Assembly (NCBI GenBank): GCA_964608735.1
Contig: CAZSPL010000012.1
Span: forward strand, 1 to 32,735
DNA length: 32,735 nt
Source of the DNA: CAZSPL01 sp964608735
GTDB taxonomy: Bacteria; JAJVIF01; JAPKYR01; CAZSPL01
Direction: 5' to 3'
Below the pieces are notes generated by a model. The model did not search any database. It saw nothing but the letters and a program-made list of their open reading frames with translations, and had not been told where the DNA came from. Shown here piece by piece: positions 16,181-24,617 of the stretch (positions are counted from its first letter, which is position 1; every line of letters starts with the position of its first letter). The position numbers and the translations under genes are program-made.

Positions 16181-17170
16181 CTAAATCCTTAAATCATTCT
16201 CACGCACGACTTCGGCGAGGAAGTCGAACGCCCCGGCGCCGTGGATGCGCATCGGCAGGTTGCGCTTGTAACTCTCGATCGCCCCGAGGGCGACCCCGAG
16301 CGCGTGGATCGATTCATCGCCGCTTACCGGCGGGCGGAGATCCTTCATCAGGCAGTTCACGAAGCAAATCAGCTCTTCCTTGAGCGGTTCGCTCTTGGTG
16401 ACTTCCTGTGGCTGCACGCTTTCTTCATCGTAGAGGACGAGCGACTGGTCGATGAAATCAAGCTGGGCGTGCGCGCCTTCGAGCGATGCGAACAACTTCC
16501 TTACTTTTATATTCGACAGCCATGATGTTTCGATATGCCCGATGATGCCGTTCGCGAGGTTCAGCGAAAGCAGCGCGTGGTCTTCGAGATGGTGCAGGGT
16601 CGATGACGCGATGGCGTAGACTTCGCGCACCGGTTCACCCGAGAGGTAGGAGATGATGTCGATGTCGTGGCATCCGATGTCGAGGATGATGCCGGAATCG
16701 ACGACCCTTACGGGGTACGGCGCGAGCCTGAGCGTGCTTATCCCGAGGAGCTTCCCGTAGCAGCCGCTTTCGATTATCTGGTTCAAGGCGGCGATGGCGG
16801 GATTGAACCGCTCGATATGCCCGACCATGAGCTTGAGCCCGCGTTGTTCGGCTTCGTAGAATATCATCTGGGCGTTATGGACGGTATCCGCGATGGGTTT
16901 CTCGATGAGCACATTGACTCCCGCTTCGATAGCCGCTATGGCGACTTCCCTGTGGAGATATGTCGGCACCACGACGCTCACGCCGTCGAGTCGCTGCGCG
17001 AGCAGTTCGCGGTAGTCGGTATACGGGGTAGTGCGATAGGAGCCCGCGATTTCCGCGGCGCGCTTCTTGTCGGTATCGCATATGCCGACGAGGTCCACGT
17101 TGCCGAGTTCGGAATAGATGCGAGCGTGATTGCGGCCCATAGAGCCGACGCCGATTACGCCAAGTCGCAT
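16181..17170 (-). CDS. Gfo/Idh/MocA dehydrogenase, candidate UDP-GlcNAc 3-dehydrogenase
   Basis: 329 residues. NAD(P)-binding GVGSMG (7-12) at the N-terminus, family motif EKPIA (90-94), and the catalytic-type DIGCHDIDI (164-172). The family oxidises or reduces sugars. It lies directly downstream of lpxA and is last in the bamA-lpxA operon. In Acidithiobacillus ferrooxidans the enzyme GnnA, of this family, is encoded next to lpxA and oxidises UDP-GlcNAc at C3; GnnB then aminates it to give the GlcN3N precursor of amide-linked lipid A. The same role is plausible here, but no gnnB aminotransferase is in the window, so no symbol is given. Good ribosome site (GAGGAG). The family call is firm; the substrate is inference. 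Confidence 0.88.
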   Translation of the reverse strand: MRLGVIGVGSMGRNHARIYSELGNVDLVGICDTDKKRAAEIAGSYRTTPYTDYRELLAQRLDGVSVVVPTYLHREVAIAAIEAGVNVLIEKPIADTVHNAQMIFYEAEQRGLKLMVGHIERFNPAIAALNQIIESGCYGKLLGISTLRLAPYPVRVVDSGIILDIGCHDIDIISYLSGEPVREVYAIASSTLHHLEDHALLSLNLANGIIGHIETSWLSNIKVRKLFASLEGAHAQLDFIDQSLVLYDEESVQPQEVTKSEPLKEELICFVNCLMKDLRPPVSGDESIHALGVALGAIESYKRNLPMRIHGAGAFDFLAEVVRENDLRI

Positions 17171-17281
17171 GTCATCTCTCCTCTGCTGAAAATAAAGGCG
17201 GTCAATTTTCGTCCTTAATCAAATTTAATATCCATTTTCGCCGTATGCATTGTTCTATATATGATCCGTATCCATTCTCCA

Positions 17282-18154
17282 TCAGATCGCCCCGACCTCC
17301 CTGGCCATATGCACGGTGCTCTTCAGCGCCCCGTTGGCATAGCCGCTGTCGGTGACGTGGTGAAGGCCGTTCTGTCGCGACGAGGGGCTTATCCCGCGGT
17401 GGGTCCCGTCGAAAAATTCGAGCAGGTGGATTATCTCGGGCGACGAATTGATCTCGCTGCGGATGCGTTCGAGCCCCTGCGTGTAGTTCAGCCCGGAGCG
17501 GAAGAGGAATTTGAACGCCCGCTTGATATCCTCGCGCACTTCCTCGCTCACGCCGTGGCGCTTGAGCCCCACCTTGTTGACCCCATAAACCCGCGCGGGA
17601 GGATATCCGAAGGTTATCATGTACGGCGGGGCGTCTTTCATGAGTCCCGACGCGCCGCCTATCATGGCCATGCACCCGACGCGCACGTACTGGTGCAATG
17701 CGGCCATCCCGCCGATTACCGCATGGTCCTCGATGACCACATGCCCCCCGAGGGTGGCGAGATTGGCGAGCACGACCTTCTTGCCGAGCTGGCATTCGTG
17801 GGCGATATGGACATTGGTCATGAGCATGCATCCCGCGCCGATGCGGGTCATGCCGTTCTCACCGGTCGCGCGGTTGATGGTGACGTATTCCCTGATGATT
17901 GTCCCCTCTCCGATATGAACGCCTGTCGGCGAGCCCGTATATTTGAGATCCTGGGGTTCGGTGCCGATAACCGCGCCCGCTGAAACACGGACGTTCGCTT
18001 CGAGCACGGTCCCGGTATCGATTACGACATGCGGCCCGATGCGGCATCCCTGGCCGATCCTGGTGCCGCCCGCGATTACCGCGCCCGGTCCGATTTCGAC
18101 ATCCTCGCCAATCTCGGCGTTCCTGTCAACGGTTGCCGTGGGATGAATTTTCAT
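17282..18154 (-). CDS. lpxA: Acyl-ACP:UDP-GlcNAc O-acyltransferase LpxA
   Basis: 290 residues from the ATG at 18154. Cytosolic; catalyses the first step of lipid A synthesis, transfer of a 3-hydroxyacyl chain to position 3 of UDP-GlcNAc (or UDP-GlcNAc3N). A left-handed beta helix of hexapeptide repeats (IGxxVxI type) is followed by the helical C-terminal domain. NVHIAHEC holds the catalytic His (His125 in E. coli, H119 here), and QDLKY and GLKRHG match the family. The glycine equivalent to E. coli G173 is kept (IGG), which in E. coli fits a longer acyl chain. The C-terminus is about 30 residues longer than usual. ATG 18154 is chosen because AAGGAG lies 6 nt upstream. Its neighbours are lpxD, 24 nt upstream, and the Gfo/Idh gene; fabZ, often between lpxD and lpxA, is absent. 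Confidence 0.95.
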   Translation of the reverse strand: MKIHPTATVDRNAEIGEDVEIGPGAVIAGGTRIGQGCRIGPHVVIDTGTVLEANVRVSAGAVIGTEPQDLKYTGSPTGVHIGEGTIIREYVTINRATGENGMTRIGAGCMLMTNVHIAHECQLGKKVVLANLATLGGHVVIEDHAVIGGMAALHQYVRVGCMAMIGGASGLMKDAPPYMITFGYPPARVYGVNKVGLKRHGVSEEVREDIKRAFKFLFRSGLNYTQGLERIRSEINSSPEIIHLLEFFDGTHRGISPSSRQNGLHHVTDSGYANGALKSTVHMAREVGAI

Positions 18155-18160
18155 CATAAA

Positions 18161-18166
18161 CTCCTT
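18161..18166 (-). promoter_or_regulatory. Ribosome binding site deciding the lpxA start
   Basis: AAGGAG on the minus strand, 6 nt from the ATG at 18154. An upstream in-frame ATG (18169) would place this site inside the coding region. Confidence 0.6.
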
Positions 18167-18178
18167 CAATATCGACCG

Positions 18179-19210
18179 TCATTCGCCGCTCCCCTTTTCG
18201 TCTATTAAGCGTTCGAATTTCTTGATAAGCTCCGGCAGACGGTTGCATGCGGCTTCGACCATAAGCTGCCTTCGATGTTCCCTCGCGGGATATCCGCTGA
18301 CCACCTGCCCGTCATAAACGGCGTGCGTGACCCCCGCCTGCGCGCCCGCCATCGCCCTGTTGCCGATATTCACAGCCGGGGCGACCCCCACCTGTCCGGC
18401 GAAAAGGGCATCGTCGCCGACACTCGCTCCGCCCGCGAATCCGCACTGCGCGGCGATACGCACCCTCCTGCCGATCCTGACGTTATGCCCGACCTGCACG
18501 AGGTTGTCTATCTTCGTCATGTCGCCGATAAGCGTGGCATCGAGTGCCGCGCGGTCTATCGAGCAATTGGCGCCTATCTCGACATCGTTCCCGATGAGAA
18601 CCGTCCCCACCTGCGGGACTTTCAATATCTCCTCACCGTCGGCGACGAACCCGAAGCCATCCGACCCTATAACCGTACCCGCCCCGATGATGCACCGGTC
18701 GCCTATCTGCACACCGTGGAGGATTTTCACGCCGGGATGCAGCAGGCATTCCTCGCCGATGCGAACATCTTCGCCGATGTATGCCTGTGCCGATATGCGG
18801 GTCCCGGCGCCGATTACCGCGCCCGGTTCGATGACGCATCCGGGGCCGATATGCGACGGCTCGCCGATTACGGCATCGGTGGCGATTACCGCCGATGCAT
18901 GACGGAAATCATCTTCGACGCGCGCCGCCGGATGGAAAAATTGCATCAGTCTCACGAACGCCAGCCGTGGATTCTTGACCACGATCTGCCCCGTGCCGTC
19001 GAGTCCGTCAATAAGCCGTGGCACGATAAGCCCCGACGGCCTCGGCTCCGCCGCCGGGTCGAAGCGCCCGAGGCGTTCCACGAATGCGACCGCGCCCGGA
19101 TGCGGCACGTCGAGCGAGCAGAAACCGTACACCGTGGCATCCGGCCCGTGAAGCTCACCGCCGACGAGCTTCGCCGCTTTGGATAATCTTATGTCCCTTC
19201 CTTCGGTCAT
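18179..19210 (-). CDS. lpxD: UDP-3-O-acylglucosamine N-acyltransferase LpxD
   Basis: 343 residues, the normal LpxD length. Cytosolic; N-acylates the UDP-3-O-acyl-GlcN intermediate, the third step of lipid A synthesis. The N-terminal uridine-binding domain (about 1-100; DVPHPGAVAFVERL and NPRLAFVRLMQFFHP are typical) precedes a hexapeptide-repeat beta helix with IGSDGFGF. The catalytic His is in VQVGHNV (H242, E. coli H239). The C-terminus is a helix. It starts 11 nt after the lipoprotein gene and ends 24 nt before lpxA, so it is co-transcribed. The ribosome site is weak, suggesting coupling to the gene upstream. Confidence 0.95.
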   Translation of the reverse strand: MTEGRDIRLSKAAKLVGGELHGPDATVYGFCSLDVPHPGAVAFVERLGRFDPAAEPRPSGLIVPRLIDGLDGTGQIVVKNPRLAFVRLMQFFHPAARVEDDFRHASAVIATDAVIGEPSHIGPGCVIEPGAVIGAGTRISAQAYIGEDVRIGEECLLHPGVKILHGVQIGDRCIIGAGTVIGSDGFGFVADGEEILKVPQVGTVLIGNDVEIGANCSIDRAALDATLIGDMTKIDNLVQVGHNVRIGRRVRIAAQCGFAGGASVGDDALFAGQVGVAPAVNIGNRAMAGAQAGVTHAVYDGQVVSGYPAREHRRQLMVEAACNRLPELIKKFERLIDEKGSGE

Positions 19211-19221
19211 CTAATACAACT

Positions 19222-20079
19222 CTATCCGCCTGTAATCTTCTTCACTCTCTCGTAATCTTTCGCGAAATCGTTCTCCAGCCCCGTCACTTCTTCGTCGATT
19301 TCAATTCCCCCGCAGCGTTTGACAAGGGGCGTGAATCCCGATTCCTCGACCGCCGCATCGACAGCCGCTTTCACACGTGATGCGTAACCGTCGGCGAGTT
19401 TCACCAGGTTTTCATCAAGCCACGCGACGACATCCTTCTGGTCATCCCCTATCGACGCCTTCTTCGCGACCACCAGGCTTTCCTTTGACAGCGTGAAGCG
19501 GCTGCGCTCGGCGGCGAGGCGGTCGGTGAGAACATCGAGCTCTTTTCTCCAAAATTCCTTCTTCATTTCGTTGAGCTCGCTGGAGTTGAGCTTGTGGTAA
19601 CTGACGATGTCCCTTCCGAGGACGTATTCCATGCTCTCACCGAGCCTGATGTTGTCCTCTGACGGCCCCGCCCGCTCGATATATTGCAGGTAGGCATCGA
19701 GCAACTCATCCTCGAGGGCTTCATAACCAGCATCGGCGACGCGTCTCAGCTCGCCCGCCGATTCTTCGAGCAGCGTCGATGCCGCGGTGGGGAATCCCGC
19801 GTCGATATCCGCTTGTTCCCGCGCGCGCGCGACTTCCGATGCCGCGGCGGTGAACAGCTCTGAAAGCTCCCTCGCGAAATCGGATGCATTGAACGGCGGT
19901 GTCGTGAGCGCCGAAGTGCCCATCGCACCGGGCATTTCGAGCGGCGCGGGGGTGGATGCATCCGACGATGCCGCATCCCATGGCGGACGCGCGGTCTCGC
20001 GTGCATCACCGCTGGAACATCCGGCGGCCATCGCGATGACGAGTAAAAGCAGAGGGATATTTCGATATTTGAATGTCAC
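19222..20079 (-). CDS. Helical lipoprotein translationally coupled to skp
   Basis: 285 residues. Lipoprotein signal peptide with lipobox MAAGC (Cys21), then a Pro/Ala/Ser linker (to about residue 65), then a long Glu/Lys/Ala-rich helical region with coiled-coil character (FARELSELFTAAASEVARA, EFWRKELDVLTDRLAAERSRF). The start is GTG at 20079, and its first base is the last base of the skp stop (TAGTG), indicating coupled translation. The layout recalls the Skp/OmpH chaperone arms, so it may be a membrane-tethered Skp relative or a partner in outer-membrane protein transport; this is inference. It sits between skp and lpxD, where no E. coli gene of this kind exists. Confidence 0.75.
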   Translation of the reverse strand: MTFKYRNIPLLLLVIAMAAGCSSGDARETARPPWDAASSDASTPAPLEMPGAMGTSALTTPPFNASDFARELSELFTAAASEVARAREQADIDAGFPTAASTLLEESAGELRRVADAGYEALEDELLDAYLQYIERAGPSEDNIRLGESMEYVLGRDIVSYHKLNSSELNEMKKEFWRKELDVLTDRLAAERSRFTLSKESLVVAKKASIGDDQKDVVAWLDENLVKLADGYASRVKAAVDAAVEESGFTPLVKRCGGIEIDEEVTGLENDFAKDYERVKKITGG

Positions 20080-20528
20080 TACTTCCCTTTAAGCTCGCTG
20101 ATAACGGCGGGCGTAAGGTCGAGGCCGCCGTATAGAACCACCTGTGCGTCAAGTATGGCTTCGATACCGGCTTCGTCGCCCACCTTCTTGACCGCGGCTA
20201 TCACGTCATTGGTCAGCGGGTCGAACAGCTCGGCATACTTGTTGGCCACGTTCGTATCGATTTCACGCCTGAGGTCGACTATCGCATCCTTGTCGTCATC
20301 GGTCAGCACGGTCTTGTTGCGATAGACATCGAGCCTCGCATTCTGCTGGGTCTTGTATGCGTCGAAATCCGTCATCTTGCTTTCATAGGACGGATGAGCC
20401 GTCACGGCTTTCTCGAGGTCTATGATCCCCACCGTACTTCCCGCCGCCCGGGCGATACCGGGAGCTACGACCGCGGTGATAATGATTGCGACCATGAAGC
20501 CCATCGCGAATTTCCAGTTGTCCTTCAT
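20079..20528 (-). CDS. skp: OmpH/Skp family periplasmic chaperone
   Basis: 149 residues with a signal peptide (MKDNWKFAMG to ARAAG). It reads through the OmpH/Skp pattern: VGIIDLEKAVTAHPSYESK at the mature N-terminus, a central helical hairpin, and VVLYGGLDLTPAVISELK at the end. Skp is a periplasmic trimeric chaperone that holds unfolded outer-membrane proteins for BamA. The location two genes downstream of bamA and upstream of lpxD matches the bamA-skp-lpxD order of many diderms. The ribosome site is GGAG. E. coli Skp is about 160 residues, so this copy is of normal length. Confidence 0.9.
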   Translation of the reverse strand: MKDNWKFAMGFMVAIIITAVVAPGIARAAGSTVGIIDLEKAVTAHPSYESKMTDFDAYKTQQNARLDVYRNKTVLTDDDKDAIVDLRREIDTNVANKYAELFDPLTNDVIAAVKKVGDEAGIEAILDAQVVLYGGLDLTPAVISELKGK

Positions 20529-20585
20529 CTCTGCATCACTCCAATTGTTATTTCCGTCGTATCACGCTTCTTCCATTCATATCAT

Positions 20586-21944
20586 TTACAGCCTGAATGT
20601 CGTCCTGAACCAGTAATCGCCGTCTCCCGTGCCGTACAGCCCGCCCGAGAAATACTGGTGGAAGCGGTACAGAAGCCCGAACTGGCTGCGGTCGTTCTCG
20701 GCGAATATCTCCGCTTCGGCGAAGATGTTGTCGCCGAGCTTCTGGGACACGAAAAACTTCGAATCCCTCGCCTCGATATCATATCCTCCCGCGAAGAAAC
20801 TGCCTTCCCGCGGACGCCATCCCAAAAGCGCGTCCGGTTCGAGTGTCATGTCGTTGGTGTAGAGGTTCAGCACGACCATGATCTCGATTTCCGGCGCGAA
20901 GAAATATCCCACGCGTCCTTCAACTTCGCTCGAATCCGCATCCTCGAGGCCGAAGTCGATATACCCGCGAAGGTTGACATCGTATATCCTCGATCGCACT
21001 TCGCACATGGCGATAAGCGAATTATCCTCATCATCGAAATCGAACCGCACATTGGCTTTCGCGTCGAAGAACCGCGCGTCCGGGTCAGTCTCCACGAGTG
21101 TCGCGAAATGCGCGCCGATGCCGTCAAGGTTCGCCATCACGAGCGCTTTCGGCATGCCGACCACGATTTCCGAGCGCGATGTTATCGCGTCCCTCAATTC
21201 ATCGAGTACCACATTCGGCACCGTATCGCCCGACATCCTCACCCGGAGCCGTTGTATGGGATTAGACGGCGCGTCGAGGGCGATATTCACGATCGATATC
21301 GCGCCCGGCTCGACGTCGATTACCGGCGTGTAATCGGGGAACGCCGCGCCGATGATCGTCGTGTCACTGGTATACGGGGCGATTGCATTGAGTATGAAAC
21401 TCTCATCGGTTACGACCAGCGGAATGCTGACGAGGTATTGAGCGTAATATGCTTCCGCCTTGCCGCGTACCGATTCGAGCGCCCTGGTGAGAATGGGATC
21501 CCAGAAGCTCGATGCATAGCCGGGAAGAATGTCGAGTGCCACGCCGGTGCAAACCGGGCCAGGCTCGCCGGATATCCCTCCCGCGGGAATGATTTTAATT
21601 TTCACGCTGGTCTCGATGCCGGCTTCGAGTGCGACTTCGCTCACCGTGAAGCCTTTCGGTTCGAGCACGACATTCAGTCCCTCGCGGATAGCGTCGCCGA
21701 CTTCGCCGGCATGGCGGTTCAGCGAGTTGATGCTGTGAGTCTGACGCTTGAGAAGGACATCGTCGAGGGTGGCGAATATGACCGCATGCAGGTCTTCCAT
21801 TATGGGTTCGGGGAAATCCACGCTCGCTGTTAAATCGAGCCGGACGCCCATGACCGTGCTCTCTTCTGGATCGGCGGCAAACGCGCCCTGCGCGAGATAC
21901 GCGAGCATCGCGGCGATTAAAAGTATTTTCAATGCATTGTTCAA
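20586..21944 (-). CDS. Unknown outer-membrane protein encoded between bamA and skp
   Basis: 452 residues with a clear signal peptide (about 1-23, ending GAFA). The last ~150 residues alternate hydrophobic and polar residues in successive short strands separated by tight, acidic turns, and end in an aromatic-rich strand terminating FRTTFRL. This is the look of an outer-membrane barrel of about 8 strands. Residues about 25-285 are alpha-beta, with repeated helix-strand units that could be POTRA-like periplasmic domains (inference only). The start is TTG at 21944 with no clear ribosome site, 39 nt after the bamA stop, suggesting coupling. I do not recognise the family. Co-expression with bamA and skp points to envelope assembly. 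Confidence 0.72.
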   Translation of the reverse strand: MNNALKILLIAAMLAYLAQGAFAADPEESTVMGVRLDLTASVDFPEPIMEDLHAVIFATLDDVLLKRQTHSINSLNRHAGEVGDAIREGLNVVLEPKGFTVSEVALEAGIETSVKIKIIPAGGISGEPGPVCTGVALDILPGYASSFWDPILTRALESVRGKAEAYYAQYLVSIPLVVTDESFILNAIAPYTSDTTIIGAAFPDYTPVIDVEPGAISIVNIALDAPSNPIQRLRVRMSGDTVPNVVLDELRDAITSRSEIVVGMPKALVMANLDGIGAHFATLVETDPDARFFDAKANVRFDFDDEDNSLIAMCEVRSRIYDVNLRGYIDFGLEDADSSEVEGRVGYFFAPEIEIMVVLNLYTNDMTLEPDALLGWRPREGSFFAGGYDIEARDSKFFVSQKLGDNIFAEAEIFAENDRSQFGLLYRFHQYFSGGLYGTGDGDYWFRTTFRL

Positions 21945-21966
21945 ATCAGTTGTCAGCCATAAAGTT

Positions 21967-21982
21967 CGTGACAGCCGTCACG
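21967..21982. repeat. Small hairpin between bamA and the barrel gene
   Basis: CGTGAC and GTCACG are exact inverted arms of 6 bp around a 4-nt loop, lying directly after the bamA stop and just before the next gene. It may be a transcript processing or pausing site. There is no T-run adequate for a terminator. Confidence 0.4.
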
Positions 21983-21983
21983 C

Positions 21984-23810
21984 TTAAAAAAGCTGCCCGA
22001 ATCCGAAAACGAACTGCCCTTCGCTGTTGGTCAGGTCGAAACCGTATTCCAGCCTGATGGGAGCGACGCCGAAGAAAGGAATGTGGTAGCGGATTCCTCC
22101 GCCCACGCAGTTTATCAGGTTGCCGAAATCGAGCGACTGGCCCGGCGGCGACGCCGTGCCGGTGTCGAAGAACACCGCGGCCGAGAGGTTCGACATTATC
22201 GGGAACCTGTATTCCGCATTGAACAGAACTGCTTTGTCGCCCGTCTGCGCGGCTATCTTGCTGCCCCTGAGGCTGTATGCCCCGCCGACCTCAAAGCGGT
22301 CCATCAAACCGAGGTCGCCGGTCGAGCCCCCGCCGAGGATGCGGAACGCGACCACATGATTGCCCCTGAACTTCTCGGGCGCGAAGCTGAAATCGTTCAC
22401 GTTCTCCTGTTTGTTCAGCAGGAAATACCGTGAGAACTCAGCCTCGTATTTTATGGCGTCGAAATCGCCCCCGAGTACTCCGCCGAAGAGAGTCGTGGTC
22501 AACGAAGCCTTGCTTCCTCTCGAAGGGTCGAATACGAAATCACGCGTATCGCGCGTAAGCTTCGCGCTTAATGCGTTGGATGTGCCGTCGATAAGCCCGC
22601 GGCGGGCGAATTCGCTGATATCCTGCAGCGGCGGGCCTTCCTTCACTTCGATATCGCCGGTCAGAAATCGCAAGTTGAGGTTCAGCGACAGGTCCTTCCC
22701 TATACGACGGATGATGCCCGCGGAGCCGCCTGTACGGTTCGTGGTGTATAGCGTGAATATTTCGGTGTCGTCGGGAAGCCTCTCACGGCTCGTGGAGTTC
22801 TGCGTGTAGCCCTCGATCGAGAATGTCGTGTTTTTATTGTCGATGCGGGGATTCGTGAAGCTCAACAAATAATCCGGGTCCGGGCCTCCGAGCTGCGCGT
22901 TGGCCGTCAGCTTCTGGCCGCGTCCCCTGAAGTTGATCTCGCTGTATGAGATGGTTGCAAGGAAACCGTCCTCGGTTGAATAACCGGCGCCGAACCCGAC
23001 CTGCCCTGTGCGGGATTCCTCGACGACGATGATGAGCTTGACTTCCCTGTCCTCGGTAAGGTCGAACTTCACTTCGAGATTCTGGAAGAGCTGAAGGTTG
23101 TAGACATCCTGCAGGTTTTCCCTCAGCGTGTTGGCGTTGAACACGTCTCCCGGGTGGAGATCGATTTCCCTCAGGACGACATAATCCTTCGTCTTGTTGA
23201 GCCCTTCGACTTCGACCGACGCGATGATCCCTTCGTGGATGACTACCCGCACAAAGCCGTCGTCGCCGACTTCGGCCGATGTCAGGCTCGCGGCGGTGTA
23301 GCCTTCCTCGCGGTAGAGCCGTTCGATCGCCTGGTACCCGTCGGATAGATTGTTGTTGTTGATGATTTCCCCGACGGGTTGTCTGAATTTGGAGTAGAAT
23401 GCGGCGCTGAGTTCCTCGGGCGTATGCAGCGGTACGCCGACGACCTCCGCCTCGAACCCGGCATATGGGGGATTCTCTTCGACGATGATAACGATCTTAA
23501 CCCCGCCTTCGAGGGGCTCCTTGATCTGGGTCGGGGTCGAGCGGAAATAGCCCAGATCCTCGATCGCCTTGAGGTCGTCGAAGAGCACCGCCGCGCTGAA
23601 TGGTTCGCCGGAGCGTCCTTTCATTACCGAAAGGATTTCGCGGTCGCTGACGGTTTCATTCCCCCTGATCTCGATAGCCTTGATGATAAGGCCGGTTCCC
23701 GACGAATCGGCTTCTCCCGCCGCGAGCGCGCTTGCGGGGAACGCAAGAATCATCAGGGCGGCGATGAGCGTTAGGAATGCTTCTACTTTAATTCTCAATT
23801 TCTGCGTCAC
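21984..23810 (-). CDS. bamA: Outer-membrane protein assembly factor BamA, short three-POTRA form
   Basis: 608 residues with a signal peptide (LIAALMILAFPASALA). Three POTRA domains follow (about 40-115, 116-195, 196-270), each starting with an IKAIEIRGN / GFEAEVVGV / IASVEVEGL strand. Then comes the 16-strand barrel, containing GGAYSLRGS (the conserved RG motif of the L6 loop) and ending FVFGFGQLF with the terminal Phe recognised by Bam. E. coli BamA has five POTRAs and about 810 residues; a three-POTRA form of this length is common in other phyla, although TamA-like Omp85 proteins are an alternative. BamA inserts beta-barrel proteins into the outer membrane. The GTG start at 23810 has an AAGGAA ribosome site. 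First gene of the skp-lpxD-lpxA operon. Confidence 0.93.
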   Translation of the reverse strand: MTQKLRIKVEAFLTLIAALMILAFPASALAAGEADSSGTGLIIKAIEIRGNETVSDREILSVMKGRSGEPFSAAVLFDDLKAIEDLGYFRSTPTQIKEPLEGGVKIVIIVEENPPYAGFEAEVVGVPLHTPEELSAAFYSKFRQPVGEIINNNNLSDGYQAIERLYREEGYTAASLTSAEVGDDGFVRVVIHEGIIASVEVEGLNKTKDYVVLREIDLHPGDVFNANTLRENLQDVYNLQLFQNLEVKFDLTEDREVKLIIVVEESRTGQVGFGAGYSTEDGFLATISYSEINFRGRGQKLTANAQLGGPDPDYLLSFTNPRIDNKNTTFSIEGYTQNSTSRERLPDDTEIFTLYTTNRTGGSAGIIRRIGKDLSLNLNLRFLTGDIEVKEGPPLQDISEFARRGLIDGTSNALSAKLTRDTRDFVFDPSRGSKASLTTTLFGGVLGGDFDAIKYEAEFSRYFLLNKQENVNDFSFAPEKFRGNHVVAFRILGGGSTGDLGLMDRFEVGGAYSLRGSKIAAQTGDKAVLFNAEYRFPIMSNLSAAVFFDTGTASPPGQSLDFGNLINCVGGGIRYHIPFFGVAPIRLEYGFDLTNSEGQFVFGFGQLF

Positions 23811-23876
23811 CTTGGTTCCTTGCCTCAGTTACATCGTAGTTACTCACACTTCCACCCTCTCATAATCGCAAATGCC

Positions 23877-23970
23877 AAAAAAGCCGCATATAGCGACCGG
23901 CCCCCGATTTGCATCGGGTTATCCGGCCCTGTATGTCTCGACAAAGGCCCGCTTTCAATCGGTCGCGGGC
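23877..23970 (-). terminator. Terminator-like hairpins after the single-pass protein gene
   Basis: Two hairpins read on the minus strand: GCCCGC/GCGGGC (23970-23965 with 23952-23947) and CCCGAT/ATCGGG (23918-23913 with 23908-23903), followed by a T6 run at 23882-23877. They separate the 24617 gene from bamA. The arrangement is loose, so they may also be part of the bamA leader. Confidence 0.35.
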
Positions 23971-23978
23971 GGTTATTA

Positions 23979-24617
23979 CTAACGGCTCAGGTTTTCCCTG
24001 GCCGAGCGAATCACATCCATGCCCAGATCGAAAATATCGATCGGTTCATCGACGGCGACAGGCGCATCCTCCGATGCCGGCACCGGCTCAACCGGTTCCG
24101 GGACAACTTCCGGCGGCGCGACGGCAGGTTCTTCATGCGATACAGGTATCGCCCTTACTATCGGACGCGGCGCGGGAGGCGTGGTCATAATTTCCGCGGG
24201 TTCCTCGACCGGCGACATCGCCATGAGCTCGCCGTCGGGCGATTGCCGCTCAACGGTCCTCACGATGGCATTGCCGGGGGAGAGGTTCATCTTCGGCGCG
24301 AAAGCCGGGGGCGCGTTGCCCTCGCCTATCGTCACGCCGAGCATAAAAACCCCAAGGAACACGAAAGGCGCGATGAGCATCGCGAATTTGCGCAGGTTGA
24401 CCGACGGCAGATGCACGCGTCGATACCGCTTCTCCACGTGCGGCGTGGGTATCAGCGATGCCATGAGATTCGTCGCATCGGCTTTTGCCAATGCGAGCTT
24501 CGCCACGGCATCAATCTTGTCGCCGCGACGAATAGCATCTTCCGCCTTGTTCAACCAGTCCCTTACATACTTGACCTTGACGTTAAGGTCGTCCAGCCCT
24601 TTGGACTCGTAATCCAT
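23979..24617 (-). CDS. Single-pass membrane protein with Pro-rich periplasmic tail
   Basis: 212 residues. An N-terminal helical segment (about 1-60, VRDWLNKAEDAIRRGDKIDAVAKLALAKADA) resembles a single TPR-like hairpin. It is followed by basic residues, one membrane span (about 78-98), and a Pro/Ala/Glu-rich disordered tail ending in an amphipathic segment (IDIFDLGMDVIRSAREN). It is oriented with the N-terminus in the cytoplasm by the positive-inside rule. Ribosome site GAGGAGG. It lies immediately upstream of bamA and may belong to the same envelope programme, but no function is recognisable. Confidence 0.7.
   Translation of the reverse strand: MDYESKGLDDLNVKVKYVRDWLNKAEDAIRRGDKIDAVAKLALAKADATNLMASLIPTPHVEKRYRRVHLPSVNLRKFAMLIAPFVFLGVFMLGVTIGEGNAPPAFAPKMNLSPGNAIVRTVERQSPDGELMAMSPVEEPAEIMTTPPAPRPIVRAIPVSHEEPAVAPPEVVPEPVEPVPASEDAPVAVDEPIDIFDLGMDVIRSARENLSR

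Noticed and set aside
18275..19186. 303-codon plus-strand open frame
   Set aside because: Antisense to lpxD, created by the repetitive hexapeptide codons.
20394..21833. 479-codon plus-strand open frame
   Set aside because: Antisense to the barrel protein and skp; Arg/His/Asp-rich composition typical of shadow frames in GC-rich DNA.
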